From: Marinilactibacillus piezotolerans
GTDB taxonomy: Bacteria; Bacillota; Bacilli; Lactobacillales; Carnobacteriaceae_A
DNA length: 37,716 nucleotides
Reading direction: 5' to 3'
NCBI RefSeq assembly: GCF_900114235.1
Contig: NZ_FOSJ01000021.1
Span: 1-37,716, forward strand
The notes beneath the pieces are model-generated. The model was not told the origin of the DNA. It saw only the letters and a program-made list of their open reading frames with translations, and ran no database searches. Positions 25,502 to 34,675 of this stretch are shown here, piece after piece. The position numbers and the translations under genes were made by a program. How positions within the stretch are numbered: position 1 is the first letter of the stretch; each line of letters begins with the position of its first letter.

Positions 25502-26140
25502 TTAAATTGAATGCGTCTTTAAAGCGTTTTTGATTTCTTTCATTACCTTTATTCTATCTTCTTCTCGTTCCAAGTCAACTGAATCAATATCAATCACCAA
25601 TGTCGGACTTTTATCGTATGCATTGAACCAGTCATCGTAGCGACTATGCAACTTTGTATAATAATCTAATAATCCGGAATTTCCTTCGACCTGTTCGAAA
25701 GGACGACCTCTTTTCTTTATTCTTTCTAAATGAGTATCAAGAGAACCTCTTAGGTAAATCAGCAAATCAGGGGCTTTTTTAGGAATATCCTGCAATTCTT
25801 CCATCATATTATCCAGTAGGTCTGTGTATAATATCATTTCCGCTTCGCTCATATTTCCTTCTTCATAATTGATTTTAGTAAAAAGAGCATCCTCATAAAT
25901 TGATCGATCGAGTACATTATGTCTATGAACTAATGCTTGTTTAATACTTCTGAACCGAGTATTCAAAAAGAAAATCTGTAATGAAAAGGCCCATCTTTGG
26001 GGATCTGCATAAAAATTTTCAAGAATCGGGTTTTCTACCACCTGTTCATAAAAAGCTTTACTTTTAAATTCTTCTGAAATGAACGTAGTATATGTGCTCT
26101 TACCCGCTCCAATCATACCAGCTAATACAATCACTGACAT
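25502..26140 (-). CDS. Deoxynucleoside kinase (dAK/dGK/dCK type)
   Basis: This salvage kinase of 212 residues phosphorylates deoxyadenosine, deoxyguanosine or deoxycytidine. It has P-loop GMIGAGKST at residues 8-16, the ERS-type motif LDRSIYEDALF, and the LID RIKKRGRPFE with arginines. I place the start at ATG 26140, giving MSVIVLAGMIGAGKST, with AAGGAG six bases upstream; the in-frame ATG at 26155 lies before that site. Specificity cannot be read from the sequence. It is transcribed towards ogt. Confidence 0.88.
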   Translation of the reverse strand: MSVIVLAGMIGAGKSTYTTFISEEFKSKAFYEQVVENPILENFYADPQRWAFSLQIFFLNTRFRSIKQALVHRHNVLDRSIYEDALFTKINYEEGNMSEAEMILYTDLLDNMMEELQDIPKKAPDLLIYLRGSLDTHLERIKKRGRPFEQVEGNSGLLDYYTKLHSRYDDWFNAYDKSPTLVIDIDSVDLEREEDRIKVMKEIKNALKTHSI

Positions 26141-26324
26141 CTTATCTCCTTCCATTCTTTAAAAATTCACCTCTATTATCATACCACATGAAATAGGCAG
26201 AAAACATTGCAAGTAAAAATTCCATAAAGGTTTTAATTAAAAGGTCGTTTATTAGTTAAGAAGAATTAACAGACAATAATTTAATAAACATTGGCTCTCA
26301 AAGTAGATTAGTAAATCACTTTAG

Positions 26325-26364
26325 TTGTTACTTGCTTTCTTGTAGCAGTATAGTGAAACTATAC
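26325..26364 (+). promoter_or_regulatory. Phosphoketolase promoter with palindrome at the -10
   Basis: TTGTTA (26325-26330) and TATAGT (26349-26354) are 18 bases apart. The -10 lies inside the perfect inverted repeat GTATAGT-GAA-ACTATAC (26348-26364), which could be an operator or a 5' stem-loop. No canonical cre site was found nearby. Confidence 0.5.
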
Positions 26365-26384
26365 AAATAAAAAGGAGAATGGTC

Positions 26385-28757
26385 ATGGAAAAATTACAAG
26401 ATTTTTCATCAAGAGACTATTTAAACAAAGTAGATGCTTGGTGGCGGGCAGCTAATTATTTATCAGTTGGTCAATTATTCTTAAAAGATAATCCTTTACT
26501 TAAGACTGAACTAAAGTCATCAGATGTTAAAGTGAATCCAATTGGTCACTGGGGTACCATCCCGGGACAGAATTTTGTGTATGCTCATTTGAATCGTGTC
26601 ATCAATAAATATAATTTGAATATGTTTTTCATTGAAGGTCCCGGTCATGGCGGACAAGTTATGGTATCAAATGCCTACTTAGACGGGACTTATTCAGAAA
26701 TCTATCCTGAAATATCTCAAGATGAATACGGAATGCAGAAGCTGTTCAAACAATTTTCCTTCCCGGGTGGAATTGGGTCACATGCAGCACCAGAAACACC
26801 GGGATCTATACATGAAGGTGGAGAATTAGGATATGCCTTGTCACATGCTACAGGCGCAATACTGGATAATCCAGAAGTGATTGCTGCTGTAACGATAGGA
26901 GATGGTGAAGCGGAAACGGGAGCTTTGGCAACTTCTTGGTTCTCTAGCGTGTTTATCAATCCTAGAAAAGACGGTGCAGTGCTTCCAATGCTTTGTTTAA
27001 ATGGATACAAAATCGCGAATCCAACAATTCTTTCGAGAAAAACAGATAAAGAACTGACTCAGTATTTTAAAGGATTAGGCTGGGATCCTATATTTGTTGA
27101 AGGAGACGATGCTGGAAAACTGCATCCGGAAATGGCAGAAAAACTGGATGAAGCAATTGAAAAGATCCAGATGATTCAAAAGTCTGCCAGAGATAATCAG
27201 GAAACCAAACTTGCAATGCCAACTTGGCCTGTATTTATACTGCGAACACCTAAAGGTTGGACAGGGCCGAAATTCTGGGATAACAAACCGATTGAAGACT
27301 CCTTCAGATCTCACCAAATTCCTATTCCAGTTGAACAAAGTAACTTGGAACATAGTGATGCTTTAGTTAACTGGATGAAGTCTTATAGACCGGAAGAATT
27401 ATTCGATGAAAATGGGAAATTAAAAGAAAGTATTCAATCTATTGCACCAAAAGGTAAAAGTAGAATGTCTGCTAATCCAATTACGAATGGCGGAATTAAT
27501 CCTAAACCACTAGATGTACTAAACTGGAAAGAATACGCTGTTTCAATAGAAACACCTGGAGCAGAAAAAAAACAGGATATGACAGAGTTTGGGAAGTATA
27601 GTCGAGATATTGTCGTCAACAATTCAGATCACTTCCGAATTTTCAGTGTAGATGAACTTAATTCAAACCGGTTGAATGCAGTGCTGGAAGTGACTGATCG
27701 TCAATGGATGGAACCTACACATGAGCCAAATGATGCATCAATGGGTACGTCAGGAAGAGTGATTGATTCTCAGTTGTCAGAAAACCAGGCAGAAGGCTGG
27801 CTGGAAGGATATGTTTTAACTGGACGTCATGGCTTCTTCGTAAGTTATGAAGGCTTCTTGAGAATAGTGGATTCTATGCTGACACAGCATTTTAAATGGA
27901 TCAGAAAAGCGGATGAGTTAGAGTGGCGAAAAGACTATCCCTCACTGAATATCATCGCATCTTCTTCTGTGTACCAGCAGGACCACAATGGTTATACCCA
28001 TCAGGATCCGGGAATAGTTACCCATCTGGCTGAGAAAAAGCCAGAATATATTCGCGCCTATTATCCATCTGACGCAAATACTTTGATGGCTGTAATGTCA
28101 AAAGTGTTAAGTTCTACACAAAAAATCAATCTGATTGTCTCTAGTAAACATCCGCGTCCGCAGTTCTATTCAGCTGATGAAGCAGAAGAATTGGCAGAAA
28201 AAGGCTTGAAAAAAATTGATTGGGCCAGTACAGATCAAGATGAAGAACCTGATATTATAATGGTTGCTGCTGGCACGGAGCCGAATCTAGAATCTTTAGC
28301 AGCTGTTACAATTCTTAAAGAATATTTTCCAGAAATGTGTATTCGTTTTATTAACGTAGTTGATTTGTTCAAGCTGCGTCATCAGAAAATTGATTCTCAT
28401 GGTTTAACAGACAGTGAATTTGATGCATATTTTACTCCAGATAAACCTATTTTATTTGCATATCATAGTTACGAAGGATTAATTAGAGATATTTTCTTTG
28501 ACAGACCGATTCACCCTATCTCCATTCATGGTTACAGGGAAAATGGTGCAGTAACGACGCCATTTGATATGCGCGTTTTAAACGAATTAGACAGATTTAG
28601 TTTAGCAAAAGATGCAGCTAGAATGGTATATGGATTTGAAGCACAGGATTTTGAAGCGGAAATGGATAAACTCTTGGGTAAGCATCATGATTATATCCGT
28701 AAACATGGCGAAGATATGCCGGAGGTGACGGGATGGAAATGGACCACATTAGACTAA
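26385..28757 (+). CDS. xfp: Xylulose-5-phosphate/fructose-6-phosphate phosphoketolase
   Basis: This thiamine-diphosphate enzyme of 790 residues splits xylulose-5-P (and often fructose-6-P) with phosphate into acetyl-phosphate and a triose- or tetrose-phosphate, the central step of heterolactic fermentation. Visible: the N-terminal [30 protein letters not shown], the ThDP motif [14 protein letters not shown] near residue 172, and the C-terminal domain with [17 protein letters not shown]. Length matches the family. ATG 26385 is seven bases after AAAGGAG; the in-frame ATG at 26379 is too close. The single gene lies behind its own promoter. Whether both sugar phosphates are used cannot be decided by eye. 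Confidence 0.95.
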   Translation: MEKLQDFSSRDYLNKVDAWWRAANYLSVGQLFLKDNPLLKTELKSSDVKVNPIGHWGTIPGQNFVYAHLNRVINKYNLNMFFIEGPGHGGQVMVSNAYLDGTYSEIYPEISQDEYGMQKLFKQFSFPGGIGSHAAPETPGSIHEGGELGYALSHATGAILDNPEVIAAVTIGDGEAETGALATSWFSSVFINPRKDGAVLPMLCLNGYKIANPTILSRKTDKELTQYFKGLGWDPIFVEGDDAGKLHPEMAEKLDEAIEKIQMIQKSARDNQETKLAMPTWPVFILRTPKGWTGPKFWDNKPIEDSFRSHQIPIPVEQSNLEHSDALVNWMKSYRPEELFDENGKLKESIQSIAPKGKSRMSANPITNGGINPKPLDVLNWKEYAVSIETPGAEKKQDMTEFGKYSRDIVVNNSDHFRIFSVDELNSNRLNAVLEVTDRQWMEPTHEPNDASMGTSGRVIDSQLSENQAEGWLEGYVLTGRHGFFVSYEGFLRIVDSMLTQHFKWIRKADELEWRKDYPSLNIIASSSVYQQDHNGYTHQDPGIVTHLAEKKPEYIRAYYPSDANTLMAVMSKVLSSTQKINLIVSSKHPRPQFYSADEAEELAEKGLKKIDWASTDQDEEPDIIMVAAGTEPNLESLAAVTILKEYFPEMCIRFINVVDLFKLRHQKIDSHGLTDSEFDAYFTPDKPILFAYHSYEGLIRDIFFDRPIHPISIHGYRENGAVTTPFDMRVLNELDRFSLAKDAARMVYGFEAQDFEAEMDKLLGKHHDYIRKHGEDMPEVTGWKWTTLD

Positions 28758-28865
28758 ATTTTGTTTTCCTGCAAATAAGCCCTATAAGTTGAATAATGTC
28801 TTTGTTTTTCAATAAAATGAATCTTAAGAAATAAGAACGTACATCCATTAAAGGAGGAAGATAAT

Positions 28866-29927
28866 ATGAAGCAAAGAACAGTAGATACAGGAATGCCTTT
28901 GAATAGTATGAAATTAAAATTAAAAAAATTAAAGGACCAAGTAATGGTTATCACAGGGGCCACAAGCGGAATTGGTCTGGTAACTGCAAGGATGGCCGCA
29001 GAACAAGGTGTAAAGTTAGTGTTAGCTTCGAGAAACGAAGAGGCTTTAAGTATATTAGAAAAAGAATTGAAGGTTAGAGGAACAGAGTCTGCCTATGTTG
29101 TAGCCGATGTTTCTAAAGAAGAAGACATAGACAAAATTGCTGAAAAAGCAATTGCAGAATTTGGCGGATTTGATACTTGGCTGAATAATGCTGCAGTGTC
29201 TATTTATGGATATTCAGCAGAAATTCCAATTAAAGATATGCGCCAATTATTTGATATCAATTTCTGGGGAGTTGTATACGGAACTCGTAGAGCCATCGCT
29301 CATTATAAAGAAAAGAATGAACCTGGATCTATTATTAATATGGGTAGTGTTGTAGGAAATCGCGCATTTCCGGTTCAATCAATTTATTCAGCCAGTAAAC
29401 ATGCCATTAGAGGGTTTACAGATGCTGTACGTATGGAGCTGGAAAAAGAACACGCACCAGTAGTTCTTTCCCAAATTCATCCAGCTAGAGTAGATACTCC
29501 TTATACAGATCACGCAACGAGTTACATCAATAAAAAACCAACACATAAAGGGGTTGTTTACCCACCCGAAAGTGTGGCAGAAGCAATTCTTCATGTTGCT
29601 GAACATCCTAAACGAGATATGTATGTGGGGACCCAATCTAAATTCTTCTCAATCGTAGGTATGGTGTATCCGAGACTGACTGACAAAATTATGGAAATCA
29701 ATACGTACCCTACTAATTATGATGAGAATACGAAATCGCCAGCTCCTGAGGCTGGAAATCTCTATGAACATAAAGAAGATTTGTATGAACGTGGCAACAA
29801 CTTAGGCTGGCACAGACCAAAAAGTCTTATGGTAAAAGCGAAAAAAAATCCTGCTGTGACAGCAGCAGCCATAACTGCAGGCGTTGCGTTAACAGCTTTA
29901 AAATGTATACAACTCAAAAAAATATAA
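28866..29927 (+). CDS. SDR family oxidoreductase with C-terminal hydrophobic anchor
   Basis: This NAD(P)-dependent short-chain dehydrogenase has 353 residues. The Rossmann motif TGATSGIG starts near residue 31, followed by WLNNAAVSIYG and the catalytic Ser (NMGSVVGNRA) and YSASKHA (Tyr-x3-Lys). The core ends near residue 250. The remaining ~100 residues are a C-terminal extension with an acidic/polar part and a hydrophobic stretch (PAVTAAAITAGVALTALKC) that may anchor it to the membrane. GGAGG precedes the ATG. It follows xfp by ~110 bases without a clear terminator, so read-through from xfp is possible. Substrate unknown. Confidence 0.87.
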   Translation: MKQRTVDTGMPLNSMKLKLKKLKDQVMVITGATSGIGLVTARMAAEQGVKLVLASRNEEALSILEKELKVRGTESAYVVADVSKEEDIDKIAEKAIAEFGGFDTWLNNAAVSIYGYSAEIPIKDMRQLFDINFWGVVYGTRRAIAHYKEKNEPGSIINMGSVVGNRAFPVQSIYSASKHAIRGFTDAVRMELEKEHAPVVLSQIHPARVDTPYTDHATSYINKKPTHKGVVYPPESVAEAILHVAEHPKRDMYVGTQSKFFSIVGMVYPRLTDKIMEINTYPTNYDENTKSPAPEAGNLYEHKEDLYERGNNLGWHRPKSLMVKAKKNPAVTAAAITAGVALTALKCIQLKKI

Positions 29928-29957
29928 AGTAGCAAGATAAAACACTCTCTAAATACT

Positions 29958-30000
29958 GCCTCTGAAAGTTGGAAAATAGTCTAACTTTCAGGGGTTTTTA
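29958..30000 (+). terminator. Terminator after the SDR gene
   Basis: CCTCTGAAAGTT (29959-29970) pairs with AACTTTCAGGGG (29983-29994) with a G-T wobble, followed by TTTTT. Confidence 0.85.
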
Positions 30001-30150
30001 TAATAAAATACTATACAGACTTAATAAAATAGTAGTAAAAAATGCATTAAATTTATATTCTTATGCTACACTCTTTTTGTAGGATAACAGCAAAAAAACT
30101 ATGTAAGAATAATGACTGAATAGATCGTTAGAAGGGAAGGAAGTAGTATT

Positions 30151-30882
30151 ATGACATTAAATTTGGCCCACCGAGGATTTAGTGGAAAGTATCCAGAAAA
30201 TACGATGATTGCATTTCAAAAAGCTTTCGAAGTGGGGGCCGACGGTATTGAATTAGATGCCCAATTAACGAATGATGGAACTGTCGTTATTTTTCATGAT
30301 GATACTTTAGAGCGATTAACAAGTAGTAAAGGACAATTAACAAACTATACTCTAGAGGAGCTTAAATCTTTATCGATTAATAGTAAAGGTCAGGAAGAGT
30401 TAGCAGAACAAAAAATCCCGACTTTAAAAGAATACTTTGAATGGGTGCAGGATAAAAACCTTCTTACCAATATCGAACTTAAAACAGTTAACGGTAATGA
30501 TATTGGATTAGAAAAGAAAGTATTAAAAATGATTGAAGAGTATGGATTGGAAAATCAGGTAATCATATCTTCTTTTCACAAAGAAAATATGATTCGAGTT
30601 AAAAAATTAAATGCGACAATTCAGACTGGACTGTTGATATCAAAGTGCACTAAACAAATTATCCTAAAAGCTAAAGAGATAGGGATGAATTATATCCATC
30701 CTAATGCATTAGCTTTAAATGAAGAATTAATAGAATATGCAGACAATTACGATTTGAAAATCAATGCTTGGACAATCAATGAAAAATTAGATTTAGAAAA
30801 AGCAGTTAAAGTTGGAATCAATGCTATTATTACAGATTTTCCCGATCGCCTTAAGAAAATTCAAGATAAGCTATCCGTTTAG
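30151..30882 (+). CDS. Glycerophosphodiester phosphodiesterase
   Basis: This 243-residue, probably cytoplasmic GDPD enzyme hydrolyses glycerophosphodiesters to glycerol-3-phosphate and an alcohol. Motifs: LAHRGFSGKYPENTMIAF (catalytic HRG and metal Glu), GIELDAQLTNDGTVVIFHDD (metal Glu/Asp and second His) and NIELKT. The end INAWTINEKLDLEKAVKVGI, then ITDFPD is the usual C-terminal barrel strand. No signal peptide is seen. GGAAGG precedes the ATG. It is a single gene closed by the large hairpin at 31008. Confidence 0.9.
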   Translation: MTLNLAHRGFSGKYPENTMIAFQKAFEVGADGIELDAQLTNDGTVVIFHDDTLERLTSSKGQLTNYTLEELKSLSINSKGQEELAEQKIPTLKEYFEWVQDKNLLTNIELKTVNGNDIGLEKKVLKMIEEYGLENQVIISSFHKENMIRVKKLNATIQTGLLISKCTKQIILKAKEIGMNYIHPNALALNEELIEYADNYDLKINAWTINEKLDLEKAVKVGINAIITDFPDRLKKIQDKLSV

Positions 30883-31007
30883 ATATATGAATCAGATTAT
30901 TAGTCTAAAAACAAAGTGTGATTCGCTTTCTATTTTAGTAGCAGTGTTGATAATAGAAGCAGCTTTTAAGTTTAAAATATTGATCAATACACTAAAATTG
31001 AGAAGTA

Positions 31008-31067
31008 TAAAAATACAATCTAAAAAAGATACACTTTTTAGTGTATCTTTTTTAGATTGTATTTTTA
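31008..31067. terminator. Bidirectional terminator-like hairpin with 28-bp perfect stem
   Basis: Bases 31008-31035 are fully complementary to 31040-31067 around a TTTT loop (core AATCTAAAAAAGATACACT). A/T runs at the ends give terminators on both strands. It closes the phosphodiesterase transcript and isolates the PTS operon. Confidence 0.85.
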
Positions 31068-31094
31068 TTAAACGTTGATAAAACAACGTTTAAT
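31067..31094. promoter_or_regulatory. Inverted repeat upstream of the sigma-54 promoter, candidate activator site
   Basis: ATTAAACGTTG (31067-31077) and CAACGTTTAAT (31084-31094) are perfect 11-bp arms six bases apart. It is centred about 56 bases before the predicted transcription start. A ManR/LevR-type enhancer protein normally drives such operons; no activator gene lies in the window. Confidence 0.5.
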
Positions 31095-31109
31095 AACGAT
31101 ACACTAAAG

Positions 31110-31126
31110 TTGGCACGGAATTTGCA
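31110..31126 (+). promoter_or_regulatory. Sigma-54 (RpoN) -24/-12 promoter of the mannose PTS operon
   Basis: TTGGCAC-GGAAT-TTGCA matches the sigma-54 consensus TTGGCAC-N5-TTGCW exactly; the GG (31112-31113) and GC (31124-31125) are ten bases apart as required. Transcription should start near 31137. Mannose PTS operons of Listeria, Enterococcus and relatives are known to be RpoN-dependent. Confidence 0.9.
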
Positions 31127-31136
31127 ATATAGTAAG

Positions 31137-31324
31137 TGACGGACAAATAATGTAGTTTTGTCCCTCTAAACTAGAGGATATAAGGTTTAGAGAGAAAAAA
31201 TAGCGAAGGGAGGCGGCGTGGTTAAGAGCAATGAAGGTTGCTCTAAAATAAAGGAGAACTATTGAAAAGATGTAAGCTCGTAGTTACATCTTTTCGAGAG
31301 ACAAATTATTTAGGAGGTAAATAA
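31137..31324 (+). other. Structured ~190-base leader of the mannose PTS operon
   Basis: Stem-loops seen: GGACAAA/TTTGTCC (31141-31163), CTCTAAAC/GTTTAGAG (31164-31192), AGAGCAA/TTGCTCT (31226-31246) and AAAAGATGTAA/TTACATCTTTT (31265-31294). A 15-codon frame from GTG 31218 to TGA 31263-31265 follows GGGAGG, and a 20-codon frame from TTG 31262 follows AAGGAG and ends directly before the first PTS gene. These may be leader peptides or chance; spacing of the ribosome sites is short. Confidence 0.5.
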
Positions 31325-32317
31325 ATGGTAGGAATTATACTAGCAAGCCATGGCGAATTCGCTGAAGGCATCTTGCAATCCGGCGCAATGATTTTCGGAG
31401 AGCAAGAGAATGTTAAAGCTATTACCTTGATGCCGAGCGAAGGCCCGGAAGATGTCAAAGCAAAAATGAAGAGAGCAATTGCATCATTCGATGATCAAGA
31501 TGAAGTATTATTCTTGGTGGATCTATGGGGAGGTACTCCGTTTAATCAGGCTAATACTTTATTTGAAGAGAATAAAGATAAATGGGCAATCGTTGCTGGT
31601 TTGAATTTACCAATGTTAATAGAAGCTTATGCATCTCGCTTGTCAATGACATCTGCTCAAGAAATTGCTGCACATATTATTGAAACAGCAAAAGATGGTG
31701 TAAAGGTCAGACCAGAAGAATTACAACCTGCATCTGCTAATGGAGTTAAAATTGCAGACGATGGACAACCTAAAGGAGAACTACCTCCTAATACAGTTGT
31801 TGGAGACGGAAAAATTAAAATTGTTTTAGCACGTGTAGATTCTCGTTTGTTACATGGACAAGTAGCAACGGCATGGACAAAAACAACACAGCCAAACCGT
31901 ATTATTGTTGTTTCCGATGCAGTTTCAAAAGACGATCTTCGTAAGAGATTAATCGAACAAGCTACACCACCAGGAGTTAAAGCAAATGTTATTCCAATCG
32001 ATAAAATGATTGAAATATCTAAAGATCCTCGTTTCGGGAATACTAAGGCATTATTATTATTTGAAAACCCCGAAGATGTTCTTAGAGTAGTTGAAGGCGG
32101 CGTAGATATTGAAGAAGTTAATGTTGGCTCACTTGCTCATTCAGTTGGTAAAGTAGTTGTAAGTAATGTGCTTTCTATGGGCCAAAATGATGTAGAAGCT
32201 TTTGAAAAACTTAAAGAAAAAGGTATCAAATTTGATGTACGTAAAGTACCAAATGATGCTCGTGGCAATATGAACGAAATTATGAAAAAAGCAAAAAATG
32301 AATTGGCACGTAAATAA
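31325..32317 (+). CDS. manX: PTS mannose-type EIIAB component (ManX-like fusion)
   Basis: This 330-residue cytoplasmic phosphotransfer protein passes phosphate from HPr to incoming mannose or glucose. EIIA (residues 1-~130) has the phospho-His9 in [13 protein letters not shown] linker rich in Pro/Asp follows, then EIIB (residues ~160-330) with phospho-His177 in [25 protein letters not shown] precedes the ATG. It is the first gene of manX-Y-Z under the sigma-54 promoter. Mannose-family PTS of this branch usually take glucose, mannose, glucosamine and related sugars, and EIIC/EIID serve as class IIa bacteriocin receptors in relatives. Confidence 0.94.
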   Translation: MVGIILASHGEFAEGILQSGAMIFGEQENVKAITLMPSEGPEDVKAKMKRAIASFDDQDEVLFLVDLWGGTPFNQANTLFEENKDKWAIVAGLNLPMLIEAYASRLSMTSAQEIAAHIIETAKDGVKVRPEELQPASANGVKIADDGQPKGELPPNTVVGDGKIKIVLARVDSRLLHGQVATAWTKTTQPNRIIVVSDAVSKDDLRKRLIEQATPPGVKANVIPIDKMIEISKDPRFGNTKALLLFENPEDVLRVVEGGVDIEEVNVGSLAHSVGKVVVSNVLSMGQNDVEAFEKLKEKGIKFDVRKVPNDARGNMNEIMKKAKNELARK

Positions 32318-32353
32318 TAAACTAATAAAATAAATTTAATTAGGAGGCCTATT

Positions 32354-33154
32354 ATGTCTATTATATCAATTATTTTAGTAATTCTTGTTGCTTTCCTAGC
32401 AGGTGTGGAAGGAATTTTAGATGAATTCCAATTTCACCAACCACTAGTAGCATGTACATTAATCGGGTTAGTAACAGGTAATTTAACAGCAGGTATTATT
32501 CTTGGCGGAACACTTCAAATGATCGCATTAGGTTGGGCAAACATTGGAGCAGCCGTAGCACCAGATGCTGCTTTAGCATCAGTTGCATCAGCAATTATTT
32601 TAGTATTAGGTGGACAAGGCGTTGACGGAGTTCCGGCAGCGATCGCAATTGCAGTTCCACTTGCAGTAGCAGGACTTTTCTTAACAATGGTTGTTCGTAC
32701 ATTAGCTGTGCCTATTGTACATTTAATGGATAGCGCAGCTGAAGATGGTAATTTTAGAAGAATTGAGCTTCTTCATATAGCAGCTGTAATTATGCAAGGT
32801 GTTCGTATTGCGATTCCAGCAGGAGCACTTTTATTCATCCCAGCAGCAACAGTTCAATCTTTCCTAGAATCTATGCCAGCTTGGTTAACAGATGGTATGG
32901 CTATCGGTGGTGGAATGGTCGTTGCGGTTGGTTATGCATTGGTTATTAATATGATGGCAACAAAAGAAGTATGGCCATTCTTCATTATTGGTTTCGTAGT
33001 AGCCGCAATGACTGAATTAACGCTAATTGCTCTTGGTGCATTAGGTGTAGCAATCGCATTAATTTACTTGAACCTTTCTAAAATGGGCGGTTCTTCAAAT
33101 GGTGGCGGAAGCAACTCCGGTGACCCACTAGGAGATATATTAAACGATTATTAA
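32354..33154 (+). CDS. manY: PTS mannose-type EIIC component
   Basis: This membrane component of 266 residues forms the sugar channel with EIID. Hydrophobic helices and GILDEFQFHQPLVACTLIGL, LGGTLQMIALGWANIGAAVAPD and the glycine-rich GIILGG are typical EIIC-Man. The C-terminus is a soft glycine/serine/asparagine tail (GGSSNGGGSNSGDPLG). AGGAGG is upstream of the ATG. It lies between EIIAB (36 bases) and EIID (19 bases). Confidence 0.94.
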   Translation: MSIISIILVILVAFLAGVEGILDEFQFHQPLVACTLIGLVTGNLTAGIILGGTLQMIALGWANIGAAVAPDAALASVASAIILVLGGQGVDGVPAAIAIAVPLAVAGLFLTMVVRTLAVPIVHLMDSAAEDGNFRRIELLHIAAVIMQGVRIAIPAGALLFIPAATVQSFLESMPAWLTDGMAIGGGMVVAVGYALVINMMATKEVWPFFIIGFVVAAMTELTLIALGALGVAIALIYLNLSKMGGSSNGGGSNSGDPLGDILNDY

Positions 33155-33173
33155 TCCCGAAGGAGGAGAAAAC

Positions 33174-34088
33174 ATGGAAGCAGAAAAAATTCAGTTATCT
33201 AAAAGAGATCGCTTATCCGTAGCATGGCGTTCTACGTTTATCCAAGGTTCTTGGAACTATGAGCGTATGCAAAATGGCGGTTGGGCATATTCAATGATTC
33301 CAGCGATCAAAAAATTATACACAACTAAAGAGGATCGTTCGTTAGCATTAAAACGTCATTTAGAATTCTTCAACACTCACCCATACATTGCATCACCAAT
33401 ACTTGGAGTTACTTTAGCTCTTGAAGAAGAACGCGCAAACGGGGCTCCCGTAGATGATGTTGCAATTCAAGGTGTTAAAGTTGGTATGATGGGACCTTTG
33501 GCAGGTGTCGGTGACCCTGTTTTCTGGTTTACTGTACGTCCTATGTTAGGTGCTCTAGGAGCATCATTAGCAATGGGTGGAAGTATTTTAGGACCAATCA
33601 TTTTCTTTGTAGCTTGGAATCTTATTCGTTGGGGATTCATGTGGTATACACAAGAATTTGGTTACAAAGCAGGCTCTAAAATTACTGATGACCTTTCAGG
33701 TGGTTTATTGCAAGACATTACAAAAGGGGCATCAATACTAGGTATGTTCGTATTGGCTTCCTTGGTACAGCGGTGGGTATCCATTAATTTCCAACCGGTT
33801 GTTTCCAGGGTTCAGTTAGACGAAGGAGCATATATAGATTGGGATAGTCTACCATCAGGAGCTGAAGGAATTCGACAAGCCATTGAACAAGTAAACTCTG
33901 GTTTATCCCTTTCACCTGTAAAAGTTACAACTTTACAAGATAACTTGGATCAATTGATACCAGGACTAGCTCCATTACTTCTAACATTGCTATGTATGTA
34001 CTTGCTTAAGAAAAAAGTCAGCCCGATCATTATTATTCTTGGCTTATTTGTAGTCGGAATCGGTGGACACTTGATCGGTCTTTTATAA
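33174..34088 (+). CDS. manZ: PTS mannose-type EIID component
   Basis: The 304-residue membrane partner of EIIC. It has the hydrophilic N-terminus with RSTFIQGSWNYERMQNGGWA, the family motif KRHLEFFNTHPYIASPILG, GPLAGVGDPVFWFTVRP and C-terminal hydrophobic helices (LAPLLLTLLCMYLLKKK, IIIILGLFVVGIGGHLIGLL). GGAGGAG precedes the ATG. A terminator follows, then the separately promoted DUF956 gene. Confidence 0.94.
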   Translation: MEAEKIQLSKRDRLSVAWRSTFIQGSWNYERMQNGGWAYSMIPAIKKLYTTKEDRSLALKRHLEFFNTHPYIASPILGVTLALEEERANGAPVDDVAIQGVKVGMMGPLAGVGDPVFWFTVRPMLGALGASLAMGGSILGPIIFFVAWNLIRWGFMWYTQEFGYKAGSKITDDLSGGLLQDITKGASILGMFVLASLVQRWVSINFQPVVSRVQLDEGAYIDWDSLPSGAEGIRQAIEQVNSGLSLSPVKVTTLQDNLDQLIPGLAPLLLTLLCMYLLKKKVSPIIIILGLFVVGIGGHLIGLL

Positions 34089-34126
34089 AAGATTTTAAGG
34101 CTATGAATCAACACTAATTCGTATAC

Positions 34127-34163
34127 AAAAAGTGGCTGAGTCTTTTTCTCAGTCACTTTTTTT
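34127..34163 (+). terminator. Terminator after manZ
   Basis: AAAAGTGGCTGAG (34128-34140) pairs with CTCAGTCACTTTT (34148-34160) with one G-T wobble, with T-run to 34163. Confidence 0.9.
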
Positions 34164-34164
34164 A

Positions 34165-34194
34165 TTGATATAAGTACTTGAATCAACGTATAAT
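34165..34194 (+). promoter_or_regulatory. Sigma-A-type promoter of the DUF956 gene
   Basis: TTGATA (34165-34170) and TATAAT (34189-34194), 18 bases apart. It gives the gene expression independent of the sigma-54 promoter. Confidence 0.6.
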
Positions 34195-34225
34195 AGAATA
34201 AAATTAATGAATTGGAGCGGATAGA

Positions 34226-34606
34226 ATGGTTGAATCAATTAATACAAAAGTTGACTTGGTAATAGATGCTACCGCTTTTACAGGATTAACTGATTATGGA
34301 AAAATTATGATCGGAGACAACGGATTTGAATTTTTTAATGGTCGTGATACGCGTAAATTTATTCAAATTCCATGGGAAGAAGTGGAGAATGTTATTGCTT
34401 CAGTTATGTTTAAAGGAAGATGGATTCCTCGCTACGCAATTGAAACAAAGAGGTCTGGAACGTTTACGTTTTCATCAAAGCATCCTAAGACAGTTCTTCG
34501 CGCTATACAAGTATACGTTGATCCAAAGCATATGGTACATTCTCTAAGTTTTTTTGATGTACTTAAGCGTGCTTTTAAATCAATAGGCAAGAAAAAAAAG
34601 AAATAG
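34226..34606 (+). CDS. manO: DUF956 family protein (ManO-like)
   Basis: This 126-residue protein of unknown biochemical role is regularly encoded after mannose PTS genes in Lactobacillales and Listeria. Seen: DLVIDATAFTGLTDYGKIMIGD, IQIPWEEVENVIASVMFKGR, IPRYAIET and a very basic C-terminus (GKKKKK). No membrane helix is evident. GGAG precedes the ATG. It is separated from manZ by a terminator and has its own promoter. Confidence 0.88.
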   Translation: MVESINTKVDLVIDATAFTGLTDYGKIMIGDNGFEFFNGRDTRKFIQIPWEEVENVIASVMFKGRWIPRYAIETKRSGTFTFSSKHPKTVLRAIQVYVDPKHMVHSLSFFDVLKRAFKSIGKKKKK

Positions 34607-34641
34607 GAATTATTATTTTATAGTTCAATTGAAAACAAGGG

Positions 34642-34675
34642 AGACTAATTGCGTTTTGCAATAGTCTTCTTTTGT
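34642..34675 (+). terminator. Terminator after manO
   Basis: AGACT-A-ATTGC (34642-34652) pairs with GCAATAGTCT (34658-34667) with one bulged A, followed by TCTTTTGTTTT. Confidence 0.7.

Larger units (their letters stand above)
30883..31324. other. 442-base intergenic region: terminator, activator-site candidates, sigma-54 promoter and leader
   Basis: No normal-sized gene is present. In order: a 14-base direct repeat ATACACTAAA(A/G)TTG at 30987-31000 and 31099-31112; a 28-bp hairpin (31008-31067); an 11-bp inverted repeat (31067-31094); a sigma-54 promoter (31110-31126); and a leader with four stem-loops. Confidence 0.75.

Noticed and set aside
29388..29636. 82-codon minus-strand frame in the SDR gene
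   Set aside because: It is antisense to the catalytic core of the SDR, a shadow.
30812..31086. Two opposing frames around the 28-bp hairpin with similar sequences (QSKKDTLFSVSFLDCIF)
   Set aside because: The similarity on both strands is produced by the palindrome of the terminator itself, not by protein homology.
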